Source: Tubiluchus corallicola
Taxonomy: Eukaryota; Priapulida; Priapulimorpha; Priapulimorphida; Tubiluchidae
Reading direction: 5' to 3'
DNA length: 64,000 nucleotides
Assembly: GCA_030141605.1 (NCBI GenBank)
Contig: JAQGDQ010000099.1
Location: 389,194 to 453,193, forward strand
In this document: piece by piece, positions 1-12,500 of the stretch
How the letters are laid out: every line of letters begins with the position of its first letter
Numbering within the stretch: position 1 is the stretch's first letter
Notes under the pieces: generated by a model
Databases searched by the model: none
What the model was told of the DNA's origin: nothing
The model's input: only the letters and a program-made list of their open reading frames with translations
Translations under genes and position numbers: made by a program

Positions 1-583
1 CAGACATTTTGTTAGACAACACAGCCAGAGCTTATTGCCCATATGCACCTTCTTCTAACCACTTAACATTCATCGTTTGTGTTTCTTAACAATTTTTGGT
101 CTAGCGCAGTGGCCTAGCCACTTGCTTTTGGGATTGCTTATATGGCAAGCATTTCTAGGCTGTAACTGGTCTGCACATTTTTACCACTAGGTCACACTTG
201 GTAGATGGTCGGGCTTTTGAAACCTTTGAAGAAGTCATTTTAATGCTTTCTGTTTTTGCAGTTTACACTTTGAACCTTTAGTCAAGCGTCCAAATGAAAT
301 CTGCCCCATTAAAAACAGAAAATAGTTTTAGTATTAAATGGCTTCTTTTGCTATAAATCTGAAAAAACATCACGACGTTTACAACAAAGTTGCCCACTTA
401 ACAAAATTCTGTCTTCCACCATTACGTGCAAAAAAAGATTAACTTTTGTTTGTGTTAGGTTGACTTTTGGTGGGGCGAAAGAGGAAATGTAAAAAAGTTA
501 TAATGTCGTAACTGACATGTTGCCAATGTGTATTTAATATGAAAGTTTACTGAGCAATTGTTATCACATTTTTTGTTTTTCAG
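1..583. other. Intron of the SHC gene (5' part)
   Basis: No exon with a believable acceptor, donor and SHC-like peptide was found here. The exon at 584 begins inside the PTB domain, so this is presumably intron sequence preceding it. A short match to a pol III A box (TAGCGCAGTGG, about 103-113) has no good B box at the right distance. The polypyrimidine tract and AG at 570-583 form the acceptor of the first visible exon. Confidence 0.6.
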
Positions 584-3500
584 TATGTGGGGTGCTTAGA
601 GGTGAAAATGTCAATGAAGAGCCTGGATTTTGAGACTCGGACACAAGTCGCGAAGTAAGTGTACACTTTTAGTAACATTGATAGTTCACTGGGACTGGTG
701 CCGTGTGCCAGTTACGACACTGGGACACAGTGCACATTAACAGCTCACCAAGACTGGTACCTTATGCCAGTTACCGTACTGGGACATAGTGTACATTGAT
801 AGGTTTGTTACTGTTTTTGATTCGTGCAATCACTGTTATTTGAACTGATTGTATTTTAACTCATTGATGGTATGTGGTAGGATGTATTTTTATAATTAAA
901 TGTGGAGTATTTGAATGTGGTTGTGGTTGTAGAGCATGCCGGAATATTACACTGGTCAAGGTCCTGCAGACAAGGGCTTGAAAGTGACCAAATGATTGTT
1001 GTGTGATACTCTCTGTAAGGGGAGTGTCTTGAAATCCTAATCAACGACCATTTATCAATGGTCCAGCAATAATGCAAAAACGAGGTGGAGCATACGAGCT
1101 TGAGAAATGTAGGAGTAACCCTTTCTGGTGTGAGGAAGGCTGCTTTTTTTCACTGAAAAGAGTTGCTCAGACATTTTTTTCATTTTATTGCCGCATCTGG
1201 GTAATTTTACTGACGAGACATTCTCAATTGTTTCTGTATAAGGCTTTGTGTGTTTGATATATTTGATGATGATGATGATTGAGATGTAAAATTCTAAGTA
1301 TTAGCTCACTAATGGCTTTGTTTTACTAATCAGAACTGCTTCATCAAATTGCGTTTAGTTGAAGTTATTCTGCTACATTTGTGCTTCATTTCGTTTTGCT
1401 AAGTTGAATTGAATTAAAGTGAATGTCTTAAATGGTGGAAAGAGGAAACATTAAGCTAATAAAGCTAATCTGAATCTGAAAGTCAGGTAATCACTGTCTA
1501 TAGTCAGTCTATATACAACACTGTTTTTATAAGTTAGTCACTCACTCAGTCAATCAGTAGCTAGTAAAAGTAAACAGTGTAGCTAAAAACCAGGAATGTA
1601 AATTGCTGTTAACCAAGAGAATTCGAAAAAGTAACAAATTTTCAACTTTTACCATATGAACAATAATTATTCATTCAGACTATTACACAAAACATCTTTC
1701 AATAATAAATTATGGTGAAGCCTTTTGGCAAAACGAAGAAGCCGTTGAAGAGGTCAGTGGGGTAACTTCCTGTCAGCCTTTCTGAGCTGCAAAGATGTTG
1801 CACACGTGTTGCCGCTGGCAGGAAGTCGTGTGTAAATCATCGTGTTCACGCGCCAAAAATAGTTACTTGCAGAAACCAACGCTTGTCAGTTTCATGGGGC
1901 AGACTCATGCGCAGGGATGCGGCGCCACGAAAACCCAGCGCCGTGGCGGAGCTAGGAACAAGCTGTAATTGCCCTGTTTATGAAATCACGCACTGCTTAG
2001 TGCTAGTTTCAAGCTAATGTCACTTGTTGTTATATACGGGGGCGGTTCTTGGGTATACCACGCCCTAGTTATGCCCCCTTGGGAAGCCAAGTTGAGACGT
2101 CAGGTTGCAATGAAGGCCAAAGCACTTCCTGCATTTGCAGTTCACCTAACAGATTATGGTAACCTTGAATGCCTATCAGGCTCTGAAAGCTATTAAATCA
2201 AACCAGCGTTATTTCTTCAGCCAGCCAACGTGTACATAACCCAGTTAGTGTTATAATATGCCCGCTCTGCTTATATCGGCGTTATAGATACTTGAAGAAC
2301 TGTGCCAGTTCTAAACTTCACTCGCTTGACTTTTTCCACATTGACTTGCAGTTGCTTGCATGCGTCATAGATACGGCAAAAGCTGTATTAATTAGGACTC
2401 TCTATGGTGTGGTTAAACTTGATGGTATCAGACATTTTCACTATACTATATTATTCGAGGGTTAGGAAATGATAGCCCCTCCCATACTTTCACAAGTAGA
2501 TTTAAAAGTATTTTTAATACTTTAATCATTGTAATATTTTTCTTTAACCTGTTTTAAATTCTTTCCACTTCTTAAAAAAAATCAAAGAATGTTTTTGAAA
2601 AAATGAGTCATGACATCCACTCCCATTGAGAAACCAACACGAATCGCACCTCTGACCATTTCTAGGGGGCATTTATGGCAGTACTGCGTATTAAAGTAAA
2701 TGTTCCTTACTCAGATTTAAATGCTATTTCTCATTGTGGTGTCGGTTTTTTATCCAGTTTTCTCAGCTTTCTCTATACAGGGGGGAGGCGGTCATTTCCT
2801 GATGCCCATACACGAAGAGATGCAGCAAAAGTTTTGTAATTTTGCTACATATTAGATACAGACAGAGCGGCGTTCTTCACTATGATTGTAAAGGACTGTA
2901 TCAGTTTTCCTTATTTAGAGCGCTAGAAGAACTAATGCAAGTATTAGATAATATCTACTCCACCGTAATGTTAGAAACACCAGAAGAGTTATGTCAGTAG
3001 CATGCATTGAATAGTACTCTATTCTAGGTTTTACGGCACAAGAAGCTCTTTTTGAACTAGGCTTTTGATTTTACTATGATGTTATTGTAAGGCATGTAAG
3101 AGCTGACGTGTTAGTATTGCTGGACCACTTTTTTGTGATATTGGGCTTTGTGGTTTCCTTTGTAATAGCAATGTCTACACTGTAGACGTTGTAGAAAAAT
3201 GTAGAAAAATCGTTATTGAAACACACTTATTCATTGTAAGACTTCACTGCTATGCGTCAACACCAATGTCACCGTCTCCCCACGTCCTCATTACCGTCAT
3301 TACAGGATTTTGAAGGAATCAAGCTGATTTTTTTCAGGGTCAAGCAAAAACTTGACACAAAGTCAGGAAACTTGTATCAATGTGCAGACGACTTGCTTAC
3401 CGTTGTATTGGTAACGAGTTTCCGGTTCTACTTGGGAGTACATGTTTGATGCTGTGTTATTGTTATTATGTTGGGGTTAGATACTGTTTGCTAGTTTAAG

Positions 3501-6500
3501 CAGTGTTTGGTAGTGGCTTCATGTTAGTGGTTTCAATCTAGTTGTGGCGTAACAGTAAGCAGCTTGTTGATCAGCGGAAGCGCACACTTCCGGTGTTGAC
3601 AGTTCCCTTTCCCGCACCCCAGTGAGCGAGGGCGGATTCAGGTTCAGTTGCCTGTTCTACACAATAGTAAGGGCAGAGTCAGACCATTACCCCCACACCC
3701 AAATGAACGAGGGGCGGATGCATATCAGTTCCCTTGTAAGTTCTACACCCTAGTAAGCTGAGGCATATCCATACATGGACTTCAGTACAGTGGTTGTGAG
3801 GGCAGATCCAAGCCAGTTGTGAGCAAAGACTGGTCTAGACCATATGCACCAGCTAGCCAATTTCTCCTTGTCTCACCTTGGTGTGGGGCGGATCCAAAAC
3901 ATTATCTATAAAGATAGCCTGATAGAATGGGGCGAATCGAGACAGTATTGTTTACTGTCCCACGTGCAGTCATTTTAAAGGTCACCTCAAGGAGATAACA
4001 CCTATGATCGCTCAGTATTATGAGGTTTACACTTTACATGCTGTTTCTATATGTCATTCGTCTGATTGCTGCTGTTGTTGCTTTTGATTCAGTTTTGATT
4101 TATTTGTGTATACTAGTAGTGTTAGTGATTGTTACTAGCATTTGCCAATTTGCCATCCCCTCGTGTGTGTGAATCCACTTTAAGTTTCCCCGTTCTTTTA
4201 GCTGCAGCGCACCCGCAGGGAAGACTCTCTTTCCCTGTGTTTATTCATTCTATATAGGACCGAAGGAGGTGCACTTTAAGCACACGAGTATATCATCATC
4301 TAGCGCATTTAACATATGATATTAATTAGCGTCACACTCCAGATATTCTGGCGCCTATCCGGTTGATTGCAGCGCGCATCGAGCGTGGGCGGCGGCAATC
4401 ATGGCGCAAAAACAACACGAGTAATTCTATCTGTTCAGCTATGTATGTTAACTGCGTGTGCTTCAACGGTGATATATGATTTTTATTTGCAAGGTTTGGT
4501 TTTATACCATGGTTGGTGGGGGAGTGTTTCCACCCACACTCTTTATATGGGTTCCACCCACCCACACCCTACAACAATCTTTACATGGATCAAGGTGTTG
4601 CCAACAGTTGATAGTCGCTGCTTCCACGTGACATTTTTCTCTGCATATTCAGAGATCTGCAAAAAAAAATAATTTTTAATTTACAAATAGCTTCTGTTAT
4701 TAAAATTAAATCCAATAGACAGAGAAAAAGAAAAATTATGGTTACTGTTTCTCGGTCGATATGATGAACCGAGTGGTTACTGTATGTGTTTAACAATGGA
4801 AGTTAACCAATGCTGGATCTGATCAGTGAATGAGTGGGTGTTCGCCGAATTCAGTGCTCGTTCGGAAACAGTTGTCCTATTCAAATTGGTGAAAAATAGT
4901 GCCCTTATCAGCAAAACTGGACAAAATTTAATGAACTACATGTCTTGACATATTGTAAGGCATAGCCCTAAAAGCCACCAATGCAGTTTAATCTTATAAC
5001 ATGCTAACGAAATATTGGTACTACTGTTGAATCCATATTAAATATAGAAAGTTTTTTAAGGTGGTTCTAACTCATAAACAACCCTGTAATTAACTCATAG
5101 AACAAACCTTTCTTTGAAGCACATTTCATTAGTTTATGAGAAGCCTCAAAGTCTCCAGAATCCTATTGGTCATCAAATTTCTAGTGATTTTTCATCCACT
5201 TAACCTGCAGATTCTAGTGCTCAATTTTGTTCCAGTCAAAACTGATGTTCTCAATAAAATTTAAATTGTAGGAAGAAAAAAAAAGAGTTAGCATACCACA
5301 AACAGATACTGGGATCATTGATTGTACATATAATGCATCGTTGGCTAGTGTATTGATTGAATTATTTGAATGCTAATATAATTATGTACATCATGTGCAC
5401 ATACACTGCTGCCGATGCCTATGTTATAAAGTTTCATAGATGATACTTAGAAAAGAATGAAGTTCTCTTTTTATTTCATTATTATCACTGTAAATAATAT
5501 TTATGTTCTTGGATTTATTTCCACTTTTTTGCAGCAACATAAATGATTTTCATGCTGTTGGTTACTTTTTCAGTTCTCAAATATAGCTTAGTGTTAGGAA
5601 ACTATTTGACATTTTAAGAGAGATAGGATGATTTTTCATATACTATCCCATTTTCAAGTCCGACAAAAAGTATTCATTTTAACTCAGTTAATACTGCAAA
5701 AGTGTTTGTGATAATTAAATAATAGATTAAAAACTTAATTAACGGCAGGCGAGCCCAACTATTGATGACATAACAAACTAACATAATTTTCAACAACAAT
5801 AATTTTCCACGAGCGTGTGACACGTGTTTGCGAAAGCGGAAATTGAAGTGCAGTGCTTCTGTAAGACATTCTACGTGTACTACTAAAACTAGGCAAGTTT
5901 TAAGGTAAAAATTCAAATTTCAAATTTACAGCTGTGCTCACACATGAGCTGTCGAATGTGTGTAGTTCCTCACAAACTAACACAATTGAACTGAGAGGTG
6001 CAGCACCTGTTTTTTGTGCAATGCATTTCCGAAATACAGGCACTAGTGCCCGTCTACTGACGAATGGTGAAATGCATGTAATGGTGAAGAACTAGTTGCG
6101 CGAATGTGAAATTGTGTTTGTGTGGTAATAATTGTTTCACGTAAGTCATTTTTGAAAAAAATGGTATGCTTCCTTTTAATATTTTAAAGAGTAGCTTTTT
6201 TAACCTGCAGTTTAAGATTTGGCCCGGTTTTGCTTTAAGGATATTAATGATCAAGGAACATACAATCAAACCACCATGCACAGGTGAGTCAATGAACATA
6301 GTTCAGATTTAAAATCTAATGTGTCTACACAGCCACAGCGGCCAAGTTAAACCAAGACCGGGCCCAATCTTAAAATGCAGGTCAAAACAATCTACTCTTT
6401 AAAATATTAAAATATAAACAAACAATTTTTTTTCAAAAACGACTTACTTGATAGAATTATTACCAAAGCCATTACAAATTACAAATTATTACCAACCTAT

Positions 6501-9500
6501 TCCATTGAATTATGGAATAGGTTGTCAAGATTATTTTAGATATTTTATGTTATTTTAGCTGTTTCTACATTTTTATTTCTTTGTTTCAGGGAATCAATAA
6601 CACGAGTTTGCGAAGCCGCTGGTTTGAAGTGTCCCGACAGAAAACGAAAGGTGGGTCAATTTTTTGGACATCATGTATTTTTTTCTGTTTTGCTGAGTAA
6701 CTATCAAAAATTTGATAGTTAATACTGGGCACTGATTTATTAGCCATATTTAAATAGAGAGTCAATCCCTAATTGTGAGGTTAAAGTGTTAAGCTGTTTG
6801 GTTGCCTGTAACAGAGGCAAATAATGTGTAAAAAAATAGCATTTCCTGATCAAAAACGTAATAAAATTGCCTGATTGCTGCACCTTTTTAGTTTAGTTTG
6901 ACCCTTTTCTTGGCTAGGCTACAATAATTGTTCTAATAACAGACTACATACTGTTTTTTATCAAGTACTTCATGTATACTTGCTATTTATTATCGGTTTT
7001 TTGTAATATTCTTTAAATTGTTTTTGCGGGCAAGGACAAAGTTTTCATAATTTTATTAGAATTGTGTTACCACATTTGTGAACCATAAATATGTTTACTG
7101 GGCATGGTACCTATATACAGAATAATATTTATCTAAAGAAATTGAAATAAATAATAAGGTATTAATAATGTTCATATATTAATATTAATATATGAACATT
7201 TACTATTAACTGAGAAACTTTCTTTATCTACTGTAAGACTGTTTAAACATGATATTGACATTTAAATAAAAATTTTGGACAAGCCTGCAACTGTCATTAG
7301 ACTTTCAAGTTAGAAACCAGAATTAAAAAAAAGGAAAAGCGACATACAGTTTTGAACCTGGGACCTTCACACTATTTGAATCAGTGTTCTAGTCTCATCA
7401 TCTTTATCTGATTACAGGTTGAGAAACGTATCAGCAAAATGCTCGGCGATAGGCCGAACATGAGACATGCCGGTTCAAATATCAATTTCACGGTCAGCAC
7501 TGACAACCTGAGTCTCGTCATCATGGAGTCTGGAGAGGTAGGTAGCAGAAAACAATGTGTTGCCATGGTTAGGGGTATTTGTTGTCAAGATAATGTTTGA
7601 ACAGGTTATTGTACTATGCTATAAATATAGCTAATAGCTTTTACGAAATTTGATAATGATCATGGTAATCAGGACAGTGTTAGAAAAGAAATGCAAAATA
7701 GTTAGAATGCAGCTTAGATTTGAACTAGGGACCTTCAGCTTACATTGCAGATACCTTAAAACACTAGACTACTATAGTCAAGGTAGTAAGTTCATCCCTT
7801 GTAGTTTCTAACCAAATTATCTATAATTTTTACACTTATCTATCTGTTACATGTACAATGAAAAATTAATTTGCTTGAACTGTAAAATTAATTATTTTTT
7901 TACAGATCATAGCCACGCATCAGATGCAGGGAATCTCATTTGCTTCTGGTGGTGACCCTGTAAGTGTTTTATTTACTTGTTTTTTTAGTTCTTCTTAAAA
8001 AGTGTTTGTTTGTGGTTTTTGTTTTGTAGTGGTTCTCCACACACTGAGGTATGTTTTCTATGTATCTTCTTAGCGAAAAGTATTTTGATTGTGCATACAT
8101 ATGTTTCATTGGCTTGTTGTTTGGATGGTTAGTTGGTAGGCTTCTCTGAGATGTAAAAATCCACTGGACTCGATGCAAAATCTTTTGCCTAGCAGAATTC
8201 GTAAAGGAAGAGAGTTATTCTAAGTCTGGGGTCTCCAAAATCAGTGATATTGACCCTTGGGGGACTATCCAAGGGGATAGATGGATGCCTGGGGGTCGAT
8301 AAACACCGGGGCGACAGAGGAACAGACTGAACCTAGAAAAGCATGGTTACTTACACCTAAAACTCACCAATCTCTAACCAAATGTCAATGCCCTTGCTGA
8401 TGCCCTTCATACACATCCTTCCTATTAATGATGTAAACCCATTAATTTAATAAAAAGTTATGCTGATTATTTTAATGTATTAAAAGGGGAGGAATATTGA
8501 AATTTTTTAAAGCTGTGCTTATTTTCAAGAAAGACTATCAATAGATTTGATTTCTAAAATGATTTTCAAAGTGAACATCTGACTTATATATACAGTATAC
8601 GTTATGTGTCACGTCACATTACAAGTGCCACCTAGGCTAGCAGCAGTTGAATTGTGTCTCACTATTTTAATATCCCTTTGCCTCGCAGCTTTTTATTGAC
8701 TGTAAAGTGTTACACACTGTCCTTTATTATTTCAAAATTAATATAATTTTTCGTCAGTAGTGAAGAAAATTTGTTAGTGCACAATTACTGAACACAAGTT
8801 TTTTTATCACCCTGTATTGCTCTATTCATCGTAATGCCAGCTTTTCTTAGTCGTTTTCTTTTACAGACATTTCACATATAATGCCACTTAATTAAAGTCA
8901 CGGAAGACACAGATTAAAGTAAACAGTAACGAGACTTACAACCGCGTTACACAGACTGTATTGAAAAAAGTACATAAATTTTATCAGAGCAGGTCCCTTG
9001 CTTGAGGATGGTCCCTACCACATGTTAAATAGCTGCAATCTTGGCTTCATAATCTCCGGCTTCAATATTTTTGATGTAACCTTTTCAGTGAAGATATCAA
9101 ATGATGTCGCTTGCGGTTTTTTTACGCTTATGCTTATTAGCCAGATTCACACGCAAGCGATGTTGACTCACTGCTATTCAAGTGGAGCGGAAATGTACGA
9201 ATGACACAATTTATTATATTTCAAAATACGATTGAGTTGCTGCTAGTTGTAATTGTAATTCGAGGATCGTAATCATTCGGTCGTGCAATTCGTGATATGC
9301 TTGATTATTTTGTTTGTATTAAACATGTACTGGTTACCAGTTAAATTTACATCTTTACTTTTGCTGTTCTTTGACTCCATTTTAATAGTTGTTTTGCAGT
9401 TGCACTGTAATACAAAGTAAGGTAAGGTAAGGTATGGTAAGGTAAGGTGAGATAAGGTAAAGTACAGTAAGGTAGGTAAGGTAACGTAAGGTAAAATAAG

Positions 9501-12500
9501 TTAGATAAGATAAAATTTATTCTGCCTTGCGATATTTGTGCATACCTAATTTAATTTGGCTCAACCACTACTATAAACATATGAAACAGCAACATGTGAA
9601 TATGAACAAACATAATCAGGAAATGAATGAAACAGTCACTTATCACTTGCGTGTATTAAAACTACACCTGTAACAACAGGGTGATTTTGATTATCTTTCT
9701 ATATACTTATGTTTGAAAAATTTAACAGGCAGCAAAGCAAAACAGCAACTGGTGGCTATCACAGGGCCCTCGGCAATGCGATACATCAAATGTTCATTTG
9801 TATCTAGTCATTTGATTCTCTAGTTTCAATACAGTTCATCGAATTAATCTTGTTATCTTTGTATCCGTTTCATATTAAGTAAAATGAGATGCTCTTGTCT
9901 TCCCAAAACTGTTTTAAATGCCATTTCGTTTTAGATTTTAGGTGCTTTTGTGCAAAATCAAGCAATTATGTAAATGTGTATGAAAATAAAAAAATGTTCA
10001 TTCTGTGTGCAAACATGACATTTTGTTGTTAGGAAAATATGTTTTTGTAGTGCGAACACTAAAATTTTTATTGTAGTATCAGTGTGAATGCAGTGATCTG
10101 CAAAAATAATTGTATTCTTGGACCCTAAAGAGAAGAAAAACATCTATTTTTATCATCTACTTAACGGTGTCCTTTATTTAGATTATGACTGTGAATGCCA
10201 GGATGTACATATGCATCAGAATTGTTTAAAAGTTAGAAAATATGTAATTCCGTGTACGCTATAAGAGAAAATAACATAAAAAGTAATGTCATAGGACCTT
10301 TAATAAACCATTGAGATTTATTTTGCAGCTGAAATTTGTGGACTAGTCGTGATTTGAATTAGTCCCAAGTCTGGGGTTCAAATCCTGACTAGTACAAAAT
10401 TTTCTGCGGCTCCTTCCTTTCAACTCGTTACCCACAATGTCTAATAATTGTTGTGAAATAAATCGCAATGGTTTATGTACATCCTGACATTCACAGTCAT
10501 AATCTAATTAATAGCATCTATTTGTACCTAATTTTTATGTATGCCAAATTTCAATGCATCATTGTTTATTAGTGAAATATGATAACATCCGTCACTTAGG
10601 ATTTGAATTTTTTTAGGAAACTTTAGACTTCGTTGCATATGTTGCAAAGGATGCGTCGGGACGCGCGTGCTACGTCTTAGAATGTGGGGGCGGATTAGCG
10701 CAAGATGTCATTACGACGATAGGACAGGCATTCGAGCTGAGATTCAAGGAATATCTGAAAAAAGCACCAAAACCGGTGACCGTACCAAACAGGTATTCAT
10801 CTCGTGTCGCTTGGAATTGTGGGAATTGCATTTGATTGATCACTCGTTAATTTTCCTGATGAAGAATGGCAGCCATTATGCCAGTTGCTCTAATAAGAAT
10901 GGCAACCATTATACAGGTTGTTCTGATAATAATAACAGCCATTATATAGGTTGTTCTAATAAAAGTCCATTATATTTAGCGTTTGTTTTTATAAAAAACA
11001 GAAACTTGACATTTGACCCAATTTTTAACTTTTAACTCGTGGACGGTTTTGGTTTGCAAGCACTCATTTTATGTGAAATGTGGCATTTTTCCTAATAAGA
11101 ATAATAATTTTGAAGATTATGTTATAGACTGCACAGATGTCTCTCCAAATACATCCATTCTAGTAATTTATCTGTGAGATTCCCAATACTGCAAAGTTTG
11201 CAAGCTTTCCAGTATGTGGTTTCTGTTTTCATTTTTCATAAAATTGTTACTCTCGCTAGGATCGAGGAACCGTTGCCGGAACGGTCAGCTTGGGGTGATG
11301 ATCCGGAGTACTACAATGACATGCCAGGAAAGGAGCCACCCCCTCACCCACCTCTTCCCACCAGGACCCACCTGCAGTCTCATGTAAGTTGTTCAGAGGA
11401 GTATGGAGTTTGTACAGGGTGTTTCAAAAGTTCCTCACTTTTAAAAAATATTAAAACAAGCAATTAGACAATTTAGTTGATTAATCTACAGTTTGTGAGA
11501 ACTTAGCTTCATAAATCTACTGCAACAATTTTAATTTAAACCTATGCACCATACTTTTTTCTGTACATAGACGTAAAGTGCTTTCATACTCTGCTCTAGA
11601 GTCAGCAAAAGTAAAGTAGCAGTTGTAGCAGAAGAATGTAAAGTAGAAGAATTACGTAGTTCAAGTATGATGAATTATAATAATTAAAACAACAAAGATT
11701 GAATTTCAATTTAAAATGATTTACTATAAGAATTAATCACTATCAGTTCTGACATCTTTTTTCAGAATAAGACCTAACATTTCCTGATAGAGTCTCCTAG
11801 CCATTTAGAATTTTGTTGATTCTTCTGTTTGTCACTGAACCACAACCATCATTTCTTTTATCAAATGGTGTATAACAAGCATTTGAAACAAGAATTGTTT
11901 TAAATTTACAAAAAACAGGAAAAATTTTACTGATAACTTACGGGGCATTGGTGTGAATGTTCACACGAATCGATTCGGGGATTTGTATCAAAATTCTGGC
12001 CCTGATGAAGTGAATGTCATTGGTTAATTAGCTGCAAAGAAAACTGAAAATCAATTTATAGAGGGACTTTTGACATGCCCAGTATATCCTATGTAAACTC
12101 ATTTTATCTTGAATAAAAATACAGTTGCCCTTTCCTTAACATAGAAATTCTTTTCTAAGAAGGAATGCATATGGCAGTTAAAGTAGTCATCATAAACTCT
12201 AAAAAGTATGCCAATAATGAATTAATGCATGCTTGAGTCAAGGGAAAGGCATCTATGCAATTTTGTTTTTGCCTCTGTGCTGAAAGTGAATACACTACCG
12301 AAAGATAGCACCTCTGTACATGTATCTGACTGCATCTGGTTGTCAGTAATTTACAGGTAGTGGTCGACTTGCCTGCCTATGCGATTTTACGACCTTACCG
12401 CAACTTAATTAATTAATTATACAAAACCAATTACAACTCTTATTAACTTTAAATCGCTATCTGTTTCGATAAATTAATTGTAGGCACCGCCTACTCGTGC

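Larger units (their letters stand above)
655..6589 (+). other. SHC intron, 5.9 kb, rich in repeats
   Basis: This is the largest SHC intron in the window. It holds a 59-bp tandem duplication just after the donor (676-793), a LINE-type 3' tail near 1457-1480, a more GC-rich segment at about 1740-2130 with small inverted repeats, an inverted-repeat pair at 2464/2801, a degenerate minisatellite at 3606-3910 and a dispersed-repeat inverted pair at 5991-6467. No coding exon was recognised. The small ORFs in it show no codon pattern or homology that I can see. Confidence 0.7.
7960..10616 (+). other. SHC intron with TE remnants
   Basis: This 2.7-kb intron contains a possible hAT-like end near 8229 (ggggtctccaaa), a degenerate (GGTAA)n tract at 9416-9518 and an inverted-repeat element at 10178-10507. 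No exon was recognised between the SHC exons at 7906-7959 and 10617-10792. Confidence 0.6.

Noticed and set aside
90-180. A-box-like sequence suggesting a tRNA or SINE at the window start
   Set aside because: No B box at the proper distance and no cloverleaf.
8229-9200. Possible hAT element beginning ctggggtctccaaa, with a decayed transposase on the minus strand
   Set aside because: No matching inverted right end was found, and the minus-strand peptide pieces are too weak to call.
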